NCBI RefSeq assembly: GCF_963678635.1
Contig: NC_087068.1
Location: 17,425,872-17,489,871 of the forward strand
From: Symsagittifera roscoffensis
Taxonomy: Eukaryota; Xenacoelomorpha; Acoela; Convolutidae
DNA: 64,000 nucleotides
Reading direction: 5' to 3'
Part shown: positions 56,201 through 64,000 of the stretch, piece after piece
How the letters are laid out: every line of letters starts with the position of its first letter
Position numbering within the stretch: the first letter of the stretch is position 1
Program-made: the position numbers and the translations under genes
Notes under the pieces: generated by a model
What the model saw: the letters and a program-made list of their open reading frames with translations, nothing else
Told to the model about the DNA's origin: nothing
Databases searched by the model: none

Positions 56201-58095
56201 AAACAATCATAAAACTCGATTTCAACTCGAAGTTTTCTAACTCAATAGATCTCGCAATTTTTTGAAATTCTTAATTTATACATGATGTGGCTTTATGCTT
56301 TCTGATTTGTTACATGTAAATGCCTTTGGAATATAACAAACTGAAGGCCTTTACATGTAACAAATCAGAAAGCATAAAGTCCCATTTTGTATAAATTAAG
56401 AATTTCAAAAAATTGCGTCTATTTGCATTGGCAATTTATTAGCATATGTAGCTGCTTTATTAATAACTAGTGTTTGACGGTGGTTAAGTGTGCGTGGCTG
56501 AGTGGTTTGTGCGTGAGACACAAAATCTTTTGATTGCTGTAGATCGCAGATCAAATCCTAGACCTAGCCGAATTTTTTGATTCTTCGAGGTTTATATCTA
56601 TTTTTTCTTATTGCACTTTCTAGAGCTGCTTTTTGTCGTGTTCAAGCTAGTGTTTGAGAAATTGGGTCATTTTCTGGTGCTGTCTGCAGTTTTTATCGTA
56701 GATGCAAGGGTTCTTGATTTGCTCCTGTTATTCAAGTTAATATCTCTGACGTTGTATATTTTCCTTTGTTTTAATTTTTTTTTGCTTAAACGCTCTATTT
56801 GGCCTAAATAGTTTTGGCTTATGTTTTATTGAATTAGATGCTTTATTTTGTGTCGCTTCAGGGCGAAAAAGATTTTTTTATTCATCGATTTTGCGTAAAT
56901 CATGTTGGAATCAATGAATATTTTGTTTCAAGTGCTCTGTCTCATCTTTCTCAATTATTACGATCAAACATCTAAATTAATCAAACAAAGATTTTTTCAG
57001 AAGTAAAATTCGTGTGAGTTTTACGAATCCATCAAGTTTGTCTGAGGTTTTTTTGGCGAACCCTGAAGGTTTCACTTAAAATGCATCCATTGATAAAATG
57101 CCTTTTTTTTTAATAAAAAGGGGTTTGAAGAACTCGAAAAAACATTGACCTAAAAAATTGGCTAAGGTCATGTTAATTTGCGAGGATGTGAGATTCATAA
57201 TATGCTGGTTGAAGTTTTGATTCCGGAATATAGAAATTTTTTTCCTTTAAAGGCTTAATAACCCCTTTTTTCCTTAAAGATTTTCAGAGCTACTTTTTTC
57301 TGTTTTCTCGCTTGTTTGCGAAGCGCAGATTCACTTCTATGCTAAACTAACAATTTTTAAAATTATTTGATTGAACATCTGATCAAAGTAATTAATATCA
57401 CATGCAAATATGCTTATCGCTTCGCCCCAATAGGAAAGAATATGATCGTCAAACTAAATGGTTATGATTTTGCAGTCATTGTTGTGATGGTTCTATTCAC
57501 GTTGTCCATCTGCGCCTCATAAACTATTCGAAATTGATCTTTGTGCTACAGACTTGCTGAAATTAATTTGAGATCTGCAATGGAGCGTTTATTGATATTC
57601 TGGTTCAATTTGGCGCTTATCATAAGTAAATACGAAATGAAGGCATGGGTATGTCCAAATTGGTTTGAGTCGGTGTATCGCAATGCCTCCACACTTTAAT
57701 TGGATTGATCTAAGCAGCCTCATGTCTTTATATATTTTCATTAGACTTTCGAATTTAAACTGAAGAAACTAATTTAGAGAATAACACGTTTTGTATCAAT
57801 TTTTAAAACTAAGTTTGAAACATTGTCTAAGTTAGTCTTTTTTCTCCTAAAGAAGATTTTTTGTCATTTGTTCGTTTGCCATGTTTAGAAGATGGACATC
57901 ACTGGCAAAATGTCTTCCTCTTTTTTCGCCGGCTGTGGAGTGGGCGGTGCCCTGACCCCTATTCTCTCTGGCTACCTGTTCGAATCCGCACTCGGACCCA
58001 TGTATATCATGTATTTTGCATGCTTCTCATGCTTACTCCAATGTGTCATTTTCGCCAGTGCTTGGACAGTAACCAGATACGCACAGCTGAAGTAG
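47131..58095 (+). CDS. MFSD4/NaGLT1-like major facilitator transporter gene, seven exons recognised
   Basis: Exons 47131-47298, 52096-52254, 52655-52870, 53831-54070, 54423-54635, 55308-55483 and 57889-58095 join in frame through GT-AG introns. All introns are phase 1 except the last (phase 0). The product is about 458 residues with some 12 membrane segments, two six-helix halves and a charged central loop, the layout of the major facilitator superfamily. The pattern (first-helix ...GPSQLYL...QINFVWTF, GGFMSGRILSI after helix 8, TGKMSSSFFAGCGVGGALTPILSGYLF near the end) fits the MFSD4 / sodium-dependent glucose transporter 1 group, predicted to sit in the plasma or an internal membrane. The substrate cannot be assigned. 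An upstream coding exon is expected because exon 1 appears to start with a splice acceptor (TTTATTTTAG). An ATG at 47109 in the same frame is the alternative start. It ends in TAG, with ATTAAA about 50 bp on. Confidence 0.85.
47975..48340 (+). repeat. Dispersed intronic repeat, copy 1
   Basis: Shares with 50222-50600 the segments GATGAACGTA-GTGAATAC, TATATAGGTCTTG, T-tract-CAGGAAAAA, GTGTAAAGGTCAC, CGGAATAAAAA and TTTTCTCAAA, in the same order over about 370 bp. It is a non-autonomous repeat with no coding capacity. Confidence 0.7.
49420..49640 (+). repeat. Dispersed intronic repeat, copy 2 (internally shortened)
   Basis: Contains the AGTCATGAACGCAGTGAATACTC head, T-tract-CAGGAAA and the CGAAAATGGATTTTAATTTTAAG / CTCAAACTGGGTTA tail, with the middle section of copy 1 missing. 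A further tail-only fragment lies at 49960-50075. Confidence 0.65.
50222..50610 (+). repeat. Dispersed intronic repeat, copy 3
   Basis: The most complete copy, with head GAGTGATGAACGTGGTGAG, AGGTCTTGCTGATTTTTTTTT, TACAGGAAAAAGTC, and tail AGCGGAATAAAATTTTTACG... AGAGCTTTAAGGCCATC. Related partial copies are seen near 43350-43440, 54940-55020, 58745-58940 and 59229-59310. Confidence 0.7.
52096..52254 (+). CDS. Transporter exon b (helices 3-4)
   Basis: The acceptor follows a long T-tract (TTTTTTTTTAG) and the donor is GTGAGA. An alternative acceptor 9 nt downstream (GCAG) keeps the frame. Encodes a basic loop (KTWLKKSWQK) followed by SVMVLSGLISGFCMILLP and AMLLFAVRTLQFFVL. Confidence 0.83.
52655..52870 (+). 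CDS. Transporter exon c (helices 4-5 and loop)
   Basis: Acceptor TTGTAG, donor GTATGC. Encodes ADTSLLVYML, the helix MALHAFIGVGFLVATLLV, and a polar loop (VCPGSTQGESEDS) that matches the large extracellular loop of the family, ending in a possible N-glycosylation site (NIT). Confidence 0.86.
53060..53330 (+). repeat. SINE-like repeat A with tRNA-Met-like core, copy 1
   Basis: The core at 53130-53203 has an A box (TGGCTGAGTGG, 53137-53147), a B box (GGTTCGAGTCC, 53181-53191) and an anticodon-like loop CTCATAA (CAT, Met) on a weak stem. The flanks (GGCTTTATTTGTGGCTAGT before; CCGAATTTTT...TTATTGCACTTT...GAGCTGC, then CAGCTTCGCCTCTGTG after) recur at 56430-56680. The acceptor ends do not pair well, so it is not called as a functional tRNA. 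Confidence 0.7.
53831..54070 (+). CDS. Transporter exon d (helix 6 and central loop)
   Basis: Acceptor TCTATTCCAG, donor GTGAGC. Encodes helix WPFVIVGSFSMLASIMLAFL followed by a highly charged loop (EEKDELKEQ, AEKRKKG), the expected cytoplasmic link between the two six-helix halves. Confidence 0.86.
54423..54635 (+). CDS. Transporter exon e (helices 7-8)
   Basis: Acceptor TTGTTTAG, donor GTGCGT. Encodes VLFICLIFMYYVNTCGIERI and ITDTAYTGGFMSGRILSII. The GGF-xGR-LSI motif is the most diagnostic stretch for the MFSD4 group. Confidence 0.88.
55308..55483 (+). CDS. Transporter exon f (helices 9-10)
   Basis: Acceptor GTTTCAG, donor AAG|GTAACT (phase 0). Encodes VMVSLATCLLASIFLALV and GLYLGTFVVGFFIASEFGG. 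The following intron is about 2.4 kb and contains two tRNA-like repeats and a palindrome. Confidence 0.87.
55690..55995 (+). repeat. SINE-like repeat B with tRNA-like core, copy 1
   Basis: The head ACACTTGCAAGAGCAAGTGT is a short hairpin and is followed by TAGTCGGAAACTAGAC. The tRNA-like core has A box TAGCCCAGAGG (55839-55849) and B box GGCTCGAGTCC (55881-55891). The tail (GGACCTTGTTTTT...GAATTGTCGGATTTTCGT) is shared with 60105-60400. Head-only copies lie near 48505 and 62035. Confidence 0.68.
56253..56417. repeat. Palindrome with 73-bp arms and 19-bp spacer
   Basis: The left arm (56253-56325, CGCAATTTTTTGAAATTC...TTACATGTAAATGCCT) is the reverse complement, with a few mismatches, of the right arm (56345-56417, AGGCCTTTACATGTAAC...GAATTTCAAAAAATTGCG). 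It lies in the last intron of the transporter gene, just before repeat A copy 2. Confidence 0.88.
56430..56680 (+). repeat. SINE-like repeat A, copy 2
   Basis: Same head (GTAGCTGCTTTATTAATAACTAGTGTTTGACGG in part), A box TGGCTGAGTGG at 56495-56505, a degenerate B box (AGATCAAATCC, 56548-56558) and the same GCCGAATTTTT...TTGCACTTTCTAGAGCTGC tail. Head-only material occurs at 45230-45290, and tail-only material near 45440 and 57286-57350. Confidence 0.68.
57889..58095 (+). CDS. Transporter exon g (helices 11-12, stop)
   Basis: Acceptor ATGTTTAG. Encodes KMDITGKMSSSFFAGCGVGG, then two helices (PILSGYLFESALG..., MYFACFSCLLQCVIFASAW), and ends TRYAQLK with TAG at 58093-58095. Confidence 0.88.
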   Translation, partial: KMDITGKMSSSFFAGCGVGGALTPILSGYLFESALGPMYIMYFACFSCLLQCVIFASAWTVTRYAQLK

Positions 58096-58143
58096 AAGTA
58101 TATAACACAGAAAAAGAAGAGAACGCGAAAAAGAAGCAATGAA

Positions 58144-58149
58144 ATTAAA
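58144..58149 (+). terminator. Possible polyadenylation signal ATTAAA of the transporter gene
   Basis: The common ATTAAA variant lies about 50 nt after the stop codon. No AATAAA is seen in the next 200 bp, so this is the best candidate, but the short 3' UTR it implies is unproven. Confidence 0.4.
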
Positions 58150-61100
58150 TGTTCACTTTTCATGAAAGTAACGCCTTATTTTATACTTGAAACGTACTTT
58201 TATACTTTTCTATAGTGTATCAATGAGTTTAATTTAAGATAATAAGTAATGGAATTTGTAATTATTGTTTTTTGTAATTATTGCAATAGCAAAGAATGAT
58301 CGGCCCCTGAGACTCTTTCCCGGTCGTTAGCTAATTGAACCAAATTCAAAAGACCATTGACCTTCAAAATGTAAAACCCAATTTTTTGAAATTGTCTGTG
58401 CCATTTGATCATTTGTTAGAGTTCAACTTGGCAGTGTTGACATTTTTTTTGAGTGCAATTTTTTCTCTAGCGTTTTTTGGGATTGTTACAAATCGGCTAA
58501 ATGGACCATTTTGCCATGTGTTCTATATTTCAGCAGTCTTCTCTCCTAGACATGAAAAAAATACCGATAGAAAAATTTCACATATAAAGTAAAAAAAATG
58601 ATCAATTTTCAAATTGTTTTTCTTCATTGGAGGTTTCTGTGACCCTTGTAGTGGCCCAACTCTGACAAATGTCGATAGATCTAGTGTCAATGGGACATTT
58701 TTAGGTGGGCTAAGTGAGAAAGGTTTCTCTGTAGCAAATGTTCATGGAAGTGTTAATGAACGAAAAGAAGGCACTTAATTAGGTCTTGTTTTTTTTCAAG
58801 AGAGTTTGAAAGTTTTTCTAGTTTGATTTTGTAGCAATTTGACTTTTCTTTTTTAATTTCAATTCAAATTCATTTCCTAAAAGGAAGGCAATTTACGTCC
58901 GAATGTGTAAGTTCAAATGGGCGCAAAAACGTGAATGGCTGTATTTTCTAAAGTGCACTTCAGTTTAAAGATGTCCCACTGAAACATAAAATTACCCGTT
59001 TAGCCAATTTTTTCTTATTCGGTTGGTTTTTATGAAACAAATAAGAAGCATAAAATATCCTTGAATTTGAAAAGTGTTCGAAAAACGATCTGTTTTCCAG
59101 TTTCGCTTAGTTGGTTGACTTTTCCAGCTTTATGTAGGCTAAAACACGCTTGCCACTAGCCAGCATTATCAAATTTGAACATACGGAAATTATATAAGAC
59201 AATTGCTGAATCATTGGATAGTTTTATTAAGCGTAATGAACGTAGTGAAGCCTCTTGTATAGGTCTTGCTGATTTTTTTTGTTTTTTTTTGTCAGGAAAA
59301 AGTCTGAAAATGTGCATAAAAGTCTCTAATAACTACAGATAGTGATATAGTCTTGTCAGTAATTGAACAAGTTGCTTTGGAGTAATTTTTGATTGACTAA
59401 AAAACCAAAAATGATCTTATGATCTTTCTGGTGGATAATTTTTGGCCCGAATTCAGCAAAAGAAATTGCACCATATTAATTGTGTTAGAATTTTGAGCAA
59501 GAATGGACATCATCTTTTTCCGAAATTAACACAATTTGAGAAGGGTTTTAAAATTCAATTTTTATTCGTTTTGTCCGGATAATTTAACTAATTACTGTAA
59601 AACTAGTCTTTAAGCTGCAGTTGGGGTAATAGTTGCAGTTATGCAATTGGGTCTTCTTTCAGCTTTTGAAACACGGACGCATTCCGTGTTTGATTTTTAT
59701 TTAGCCTCCTTTCAAAAAACGTGTTTGTGATTTAGAAAATTTCAATTTATTACTCAAAGGTTGAGATTTTTAACGCTTAATTGCCAGGATCTGAAATGTT
59801 TTTTTTTCTTTGGCAAATAGCTATTTTTTGGCATTGTAGCTTGAGCTTTTTGTGCCTAGTTCTGTACCGGCATGTTTGCGTAGTATCAAGTGTTTTTCGG
59901 GCATGAAGATTTTCCATTGTACTGATCCAATTTCTCTTTTTGAGATAACTTTAAGAGTAAAATGCCATTCAAACAGTTCGTGAAATTCAGAGCTTTAACA
60001 TTTATTTTTTTCTTCGAAACTTGAACAATATTTTAGAATCTTCAAATTATTTTTTTGGTTTGCCTATTTTTTTCCAACCATGTTTTGGCTTTTTTAGTCT
60101 TCCAAACGATAATTACACTTGCGAGAGCAAATGTCTTGTAATCGGGAACCTGACTTTTTCCCGTAAACCACTTTTCTTACTAGAAATTGAACTTGCATTG
60201 TTAGTGAGCGTTAACAACTTGAAGGTTTCTTCCAATTTGGCCTGGAGATATCGGGATTGCTTTTGCATTGTATGGTCTGGAGTTCGAATCCCGGCAGGAC
60301 CTTGTTATTTCAGTATTATAAAATGGAAAACTTTTTCCGCTTAAAAATGAATTGTCGGACTTTCGTATTTCTGCTCAAGTCTTGTAGGCTTTTGTGCGAC
60401 ATAACAGATTTTTTTGTGCTGTATGCAAGTATGATGGTATTTACAAGTGTTGTTCATTGTGTTTTAAGGGGGGCTGGAAGCTTTTTAAGTTTTACGTAGA
60501 GTTAATTTTTTTGGCTCATCTGGTGTCTGCTCAAAGATTGTCGACTTTGTTTCCGCTTCGTAAGTTTTAATCCGTTGCTAAATTAAAGTTCTTATGTATT
60601 GCTTATAGTTTTTAATAAATGTATGGGACTGATTAAAATTGAATGTTTTTTTTGTTCTTTATTTGAGACGCTTTGGAAAATTTATTCACCTGCAAAGTTT
60701 TTGGATTTTCTCACAAACTACTCCACCAATTTTAAAAAAGAATATTAATTAAATCAAAAAGCGCCTATTCCCCTGTGTGCTTGAATAATCCCCTGGTCTG
60801 TTTTTACGTTGCCCCACTCTACAGCCTCGGCCTTCTAAAAATCTGTGGGGCGATTTGACCCATTTTTTCGAGAATTTTTCTTAAAATCTACTTTCCCAAA
60901 GCTTAGACTTTGGTCTCCATCGAAATAACGGGATGTGTATCTCTTCTTCAAAATTGGTTCACTTTTTTATGCAAGATATAATGATTTTCCGGAAATGTCT
61001 ATGATTTATTTTTGACCGGTTTTTCGAAGCTTTTTGGCTTTTCATGAAAATTACCTCGTCAATTCTCAGGTTAAGCATTCAGTCGAGAAACCCGATTTTG

Positions 61101-62780
61101 GGCCAATTTTTTGCTTAAGCGGCCACGGCCTACTTTTTGCAGAAAAACAATATTGGATTCCTGAAAATTCAATCTAAAAAATTGATTGCGAGAATATTTT
61201 CTGTAGAAGCGGGAATCCCTAATTTTTTGGAAGAAACATGTGTTTAAGAAAATTCCAATATCCCTACTTTTTCACTCCTCTCACTTGTTTTAGTAGAGAA
61301 ACAACTAAGGTTTTGGGCTAAGTCCAATTTTCGAACTTACGATATTGATCTTGCATCAGCGTAACAAATTCAAACATAGCAAACACTTTTGTAGCTACCT
61401 TTTACCGAGACATACGAGAAGTTTGGTTAACCTAGTTTTTTGAACGTTTTTTTTTTCAACTTGTTCCTACGTTTGTGTTGTATCGGATGTGGTGCAAAGC
61501 TCCGCTTCGCCTCAGTGTCAAGTGTGAAATCAGTTTAGAGCGATGGAAATGCTCAAGTAGAATTGACCACGGAAAATGCGCCTCAGCTTTTCAAAACTTG
61601 ATTTGATTTGCAGAATAAAATTACCCGAATGAACCATTTTATTTCAAACTAATTTGTTTTTCAGAGAATGTCGAATATTAATTTTATTTTAATTTCAAAA
61701 ACTACAGGGTTATGATGTTTTTATTTGTCATAACAAAATATAGCAAAATCAGTTAATTTTTTGGCTTACGTGACTTTGAGTTAGCATTTTTCGATCTTCT
61801 TGTTGGCTCTACCTTTTTCATAAATTCGTTAGCTGAAACAAAGTTTTAAAAACAGCTGTTTCGATTTTTTCTCTTTGAACTGTTTTTGAACAAAGTTTGC
61901 TGTTACGTATCTAGGAATTGTTTCGTTTTTTAAGAACTTATCAGCCTGCATTTACTTTGGCGATTTGACCTTGAATTTTTTTATTTTTTTTTTTTCAAGT
62001 TCATCGGCTGAACGGTAGGCAAATTGCGCTCTCCTACTATCCTTGCATTTAGCAAGTGTGTTACAACCAGGTAGTAGACTTTTTGCCGTTTACAACACTG
62101 CTCACAGAATGAAACTTAGAACAAATTATGTTTAATGTCATTCACTCGGGTATGCTATATAGGCAGTACATAATTTTTTTTTGCTGTGTACGCTAAACTT
62201 TTTTATTGTGGAATTTTGGCTTACTGGGTGTCGTCTTACACTGTGGACTTATTGACCTGACATTTTTTTCTATATAGTTTTTTTGTGGAGTTATTTGCTA
62301 TTGCTTTGAGAAATGAACTCTCAGTTTTCTCAAAGTTTTAGAATGATCTTCTTCGTCGCAGATTTCCTTAATCATTCCGTTTTATCAAAAAGTTTTAAAT
62401 AAACCATTTTTTTGTTTTAATGTTCAGTTACTTTCACAACTTATGCTCAAATTTCCCATGAAAATGTTTTATCTATACTATATTTAAATGCGAGTGACAG
62501 CTATCTCCCATGTTTAAGCATAATAGTTTTCCATGTTTAACGAAAGAATTTTTTCATGTTCAAGCTATATCATATATTGCAATGCTTAAGAAAATTTTTC
62601 AATTAATTTTCCGCAAGGTCAATAATTTTTCAGTATTTTTTCGAGGCCAAATTAAGTCTGTCTGTCTGTATACCTGCTTTTTCATTTAATTTTATTGACT
62701 GTCTACCCGTCTCCTAATTTTATAACTTTCAATTTGGTCTCGACTATTCATTTCAAAATAATACCGCTGTCAAACGGTTG
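58150..62780. other. Intergenic T-rich DNA downstream of the transporter
   Basis: Contains the fragments of the dispersed repeats listed above and poly-T runs. No ORF longer than about 100 codons has coding character, and I see no second gene. Confidence 0.5.
60105..60400 (+). repeat. SINE-like repeat B, copy 2
   Basis: Head TTACACTTGCGAGAGCAAATGTC, a B box in GAGTTCGAATCC (60280-60291), then CCGGCAGGACCTTGTTATTT and the GAATTGTCGGACTTTCGT tail. The A box is degenerate. Confidence 0.66.
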
Positions 62781-63260
62781 TCGCCAATTCTTTCTCTTTA
62801 TCTGGATTTTATTTTTTTTCCTGTCTTTCTTCTGATCCTTCTTTATCTTTTTTTCTAATTTTTTTTATCCTTCTTATTCGATCTATTTTTCTATCTTTCT
62901 TTTTGAATTTTTTTCTATCTTTTTTCGATCCTTCTTTTTCGATCCTTCTTTTTCGATCTTTCTTTTGCAATCTTTTTTCTCTTTTTTCCTATTTTTTTCG
63001 ATCCTTCTTTTTCGATCTTTTTTTCAATCTTTTTTAAAATCTTTTCTATCTTTCTTTTTTTAATTTTCTATCTTTTTTTTCGATCCTTCTTTTTCAGTCT
63101 TTTTCTATCCTTCTTTTCGATCTTTTTTTCTGTTTTTTTTTTATGTTTTTTTTTCGATTCTCTTTTTTCTTAAATTTATTCAATCCTTTTTTGATTTCTT
63201 TATCAATCCTTCTTTTCGATCTTTTTTCTATTTTTTTTTTTCAATATCTTTTTGTTTTTA
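62780..63260 (+). repeat. Polypyrimidine low-complexity tract
   Basis: Some 480 bp almost wholly of T and C with recurring TTTTTCGATCCTTC and TTTCTATC words. It abuts the satellite that follows. Confidence 0.92.
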
Positions 63261-63310
63261 AATTAAAACTTAAATTTTCAAAAAATTTTTTGTAATTTTT
63301 GTTTTCAAAA

Positions 63311-64000
63311 TTTGAAATGCCTTACCCTTTAGTTGGGTGCTTTCAGGGTACTCTCATGAGTTGCGAATCTTTCGTCCAAATGTGACTGCTCAAATCCTTG
63401 TAGTTTTCGAGATTGACGTTTTTTGTGATTTTTCAAAAAATTTTCAGAAAACTGAATTTTTCTTCTTAAAAGTTTGAATTTTTAACCCTGTTTTTGGGGG
63501 TTATCAGAGTACTCTCAGGGGTTGCGAACCTCGCCTCCAATTACGACTGCTCAAATCTTTCTAGTTTTCGAGATATGACGCGTTTTTTGTGATTTTTTGA
63601 AAACAAATTTAAAAAAAAAGAATTAATTTTTGTTTTCAAAATTTGAAATCCTTTACCCTGTAGTTGTGTACTGTCAGGGTACTCTCAGGAGTTGCGAATC
63701 TTGCTTCCAATTTTGACTGCTCAAATCCTTGTTGTTTTCGAGATATGACGTTTTCGTGATTTTTTCAAAAAGTTTTTAAAAAACCTAAGTTATTATTTTG
63801 TCAAGTTTCTAAGTCTTTACCCTGTAGTTCGGTGTTGTCAAGGTACACCCAGGAGTTGCGAATCTTGCCTTCTAATTTGAATGCTCAAATCCCTGTAGTT
63901 TTCAGGTTATGACGTTTTTTGCGATTTTTCAAAAAATTTCAGATAATTTTTTTTCCAAATTTGAAATTCCCAACCCTGTAATTGGGGGCTATCAGAGTAC
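63311..64000. repeat. ~160-bp tandem satellite array, continuing past the window
   Basis: Units begin near 63311, 63472, 63638, 63803 and 63958 (period 155-166 bp). Each carries AACCCTGTAGTTG-type sequence, CAGGGTACTCTCAGGAGTTG, CGAATCTTGC, GACTGCTCAAATCC and TTTTCGAGATATGACG. Neighbouring units differ noticeably, so the array is not freshly homogenised. Confidence 0.93.

Overview
The window is animal-type nuclear DNA. The evidence is a GT-AG spliced transporter gene (seven exons, introns up to about 4.8 kb) in AT-rich, repeat-laden sequence on the right, and two very large Ty3/gypsy-type LTR retrotransposons on the left. No bacterial features (operons, ribosome binding sites) are present. 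The species cannot be named from the sequence.

Layout, left half (1-42351): everything large here is on the minus strand. Element 1 (1 to 17261, running off the left edge) has a 921-bp 5' LTR (16341-17261), a tRNA primer-binding site, a 2.9-kb leader studded with a CCCTCCGGATT motif, gag, pol, integrase with a C-terminal macro-like domain, then a second coding region that starts with an SGNH (GDSL-type) hydrolase domain and is still open at base 1. Element 2 (19494-42351) is complete at 22,858 bp. It has two 885-bp LTRs that look identical by eye, the same primer-binding site, a leader with a 13/14-bp satellite, an uninterrupted 2745-codon gag-pol, the macro-like domain, the SGNH ORF, a 2166-codon ORF of unknown function, and a polypurine tract next to the 3' LTR. 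Between the two elements (17262-19493) lies nested debris: a truncated family-2 LTR, and the 3' end and LTR of a family-1 element in the opposite orientation.

The two elements belong to different families but share one unusual plan: LTR, PBS, long repetitive leader, Gag, protease-RT-RNase H-integrase, macro domain, spacer, SGNH hydrolase, degenerate second SGNH-like domain, unknown large protein, PPT, LTR. They share a 40-nt block that is identical at nucleotide level. It contains a copy of the PPT core and sits at 50% of the length of element 2, so it is a candidate central polypurine tract. This macro + SGNH retroelement architecture is the most interesting content of the window. Giant gypsy elements are known (Ogre in plants, Burro in planarians), but I do not recall this cargo being described, and I could not search.

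Right half (42352-64000): host DNA, strongly T-rich on the plus strand from about 43.4 kb. It contains one recognisable gene, an MFSD4/sodium-dependent-glucose-transporter-1-like major facilitator protein (exons 47131-58095, plus strand). It also holds dispersed repeats, some with internal tRNA-like A/B boxes, a 73-bp-arm palindrome, a polypyrimidine tract and a roughly 160-bp satellite array running off the right edge.
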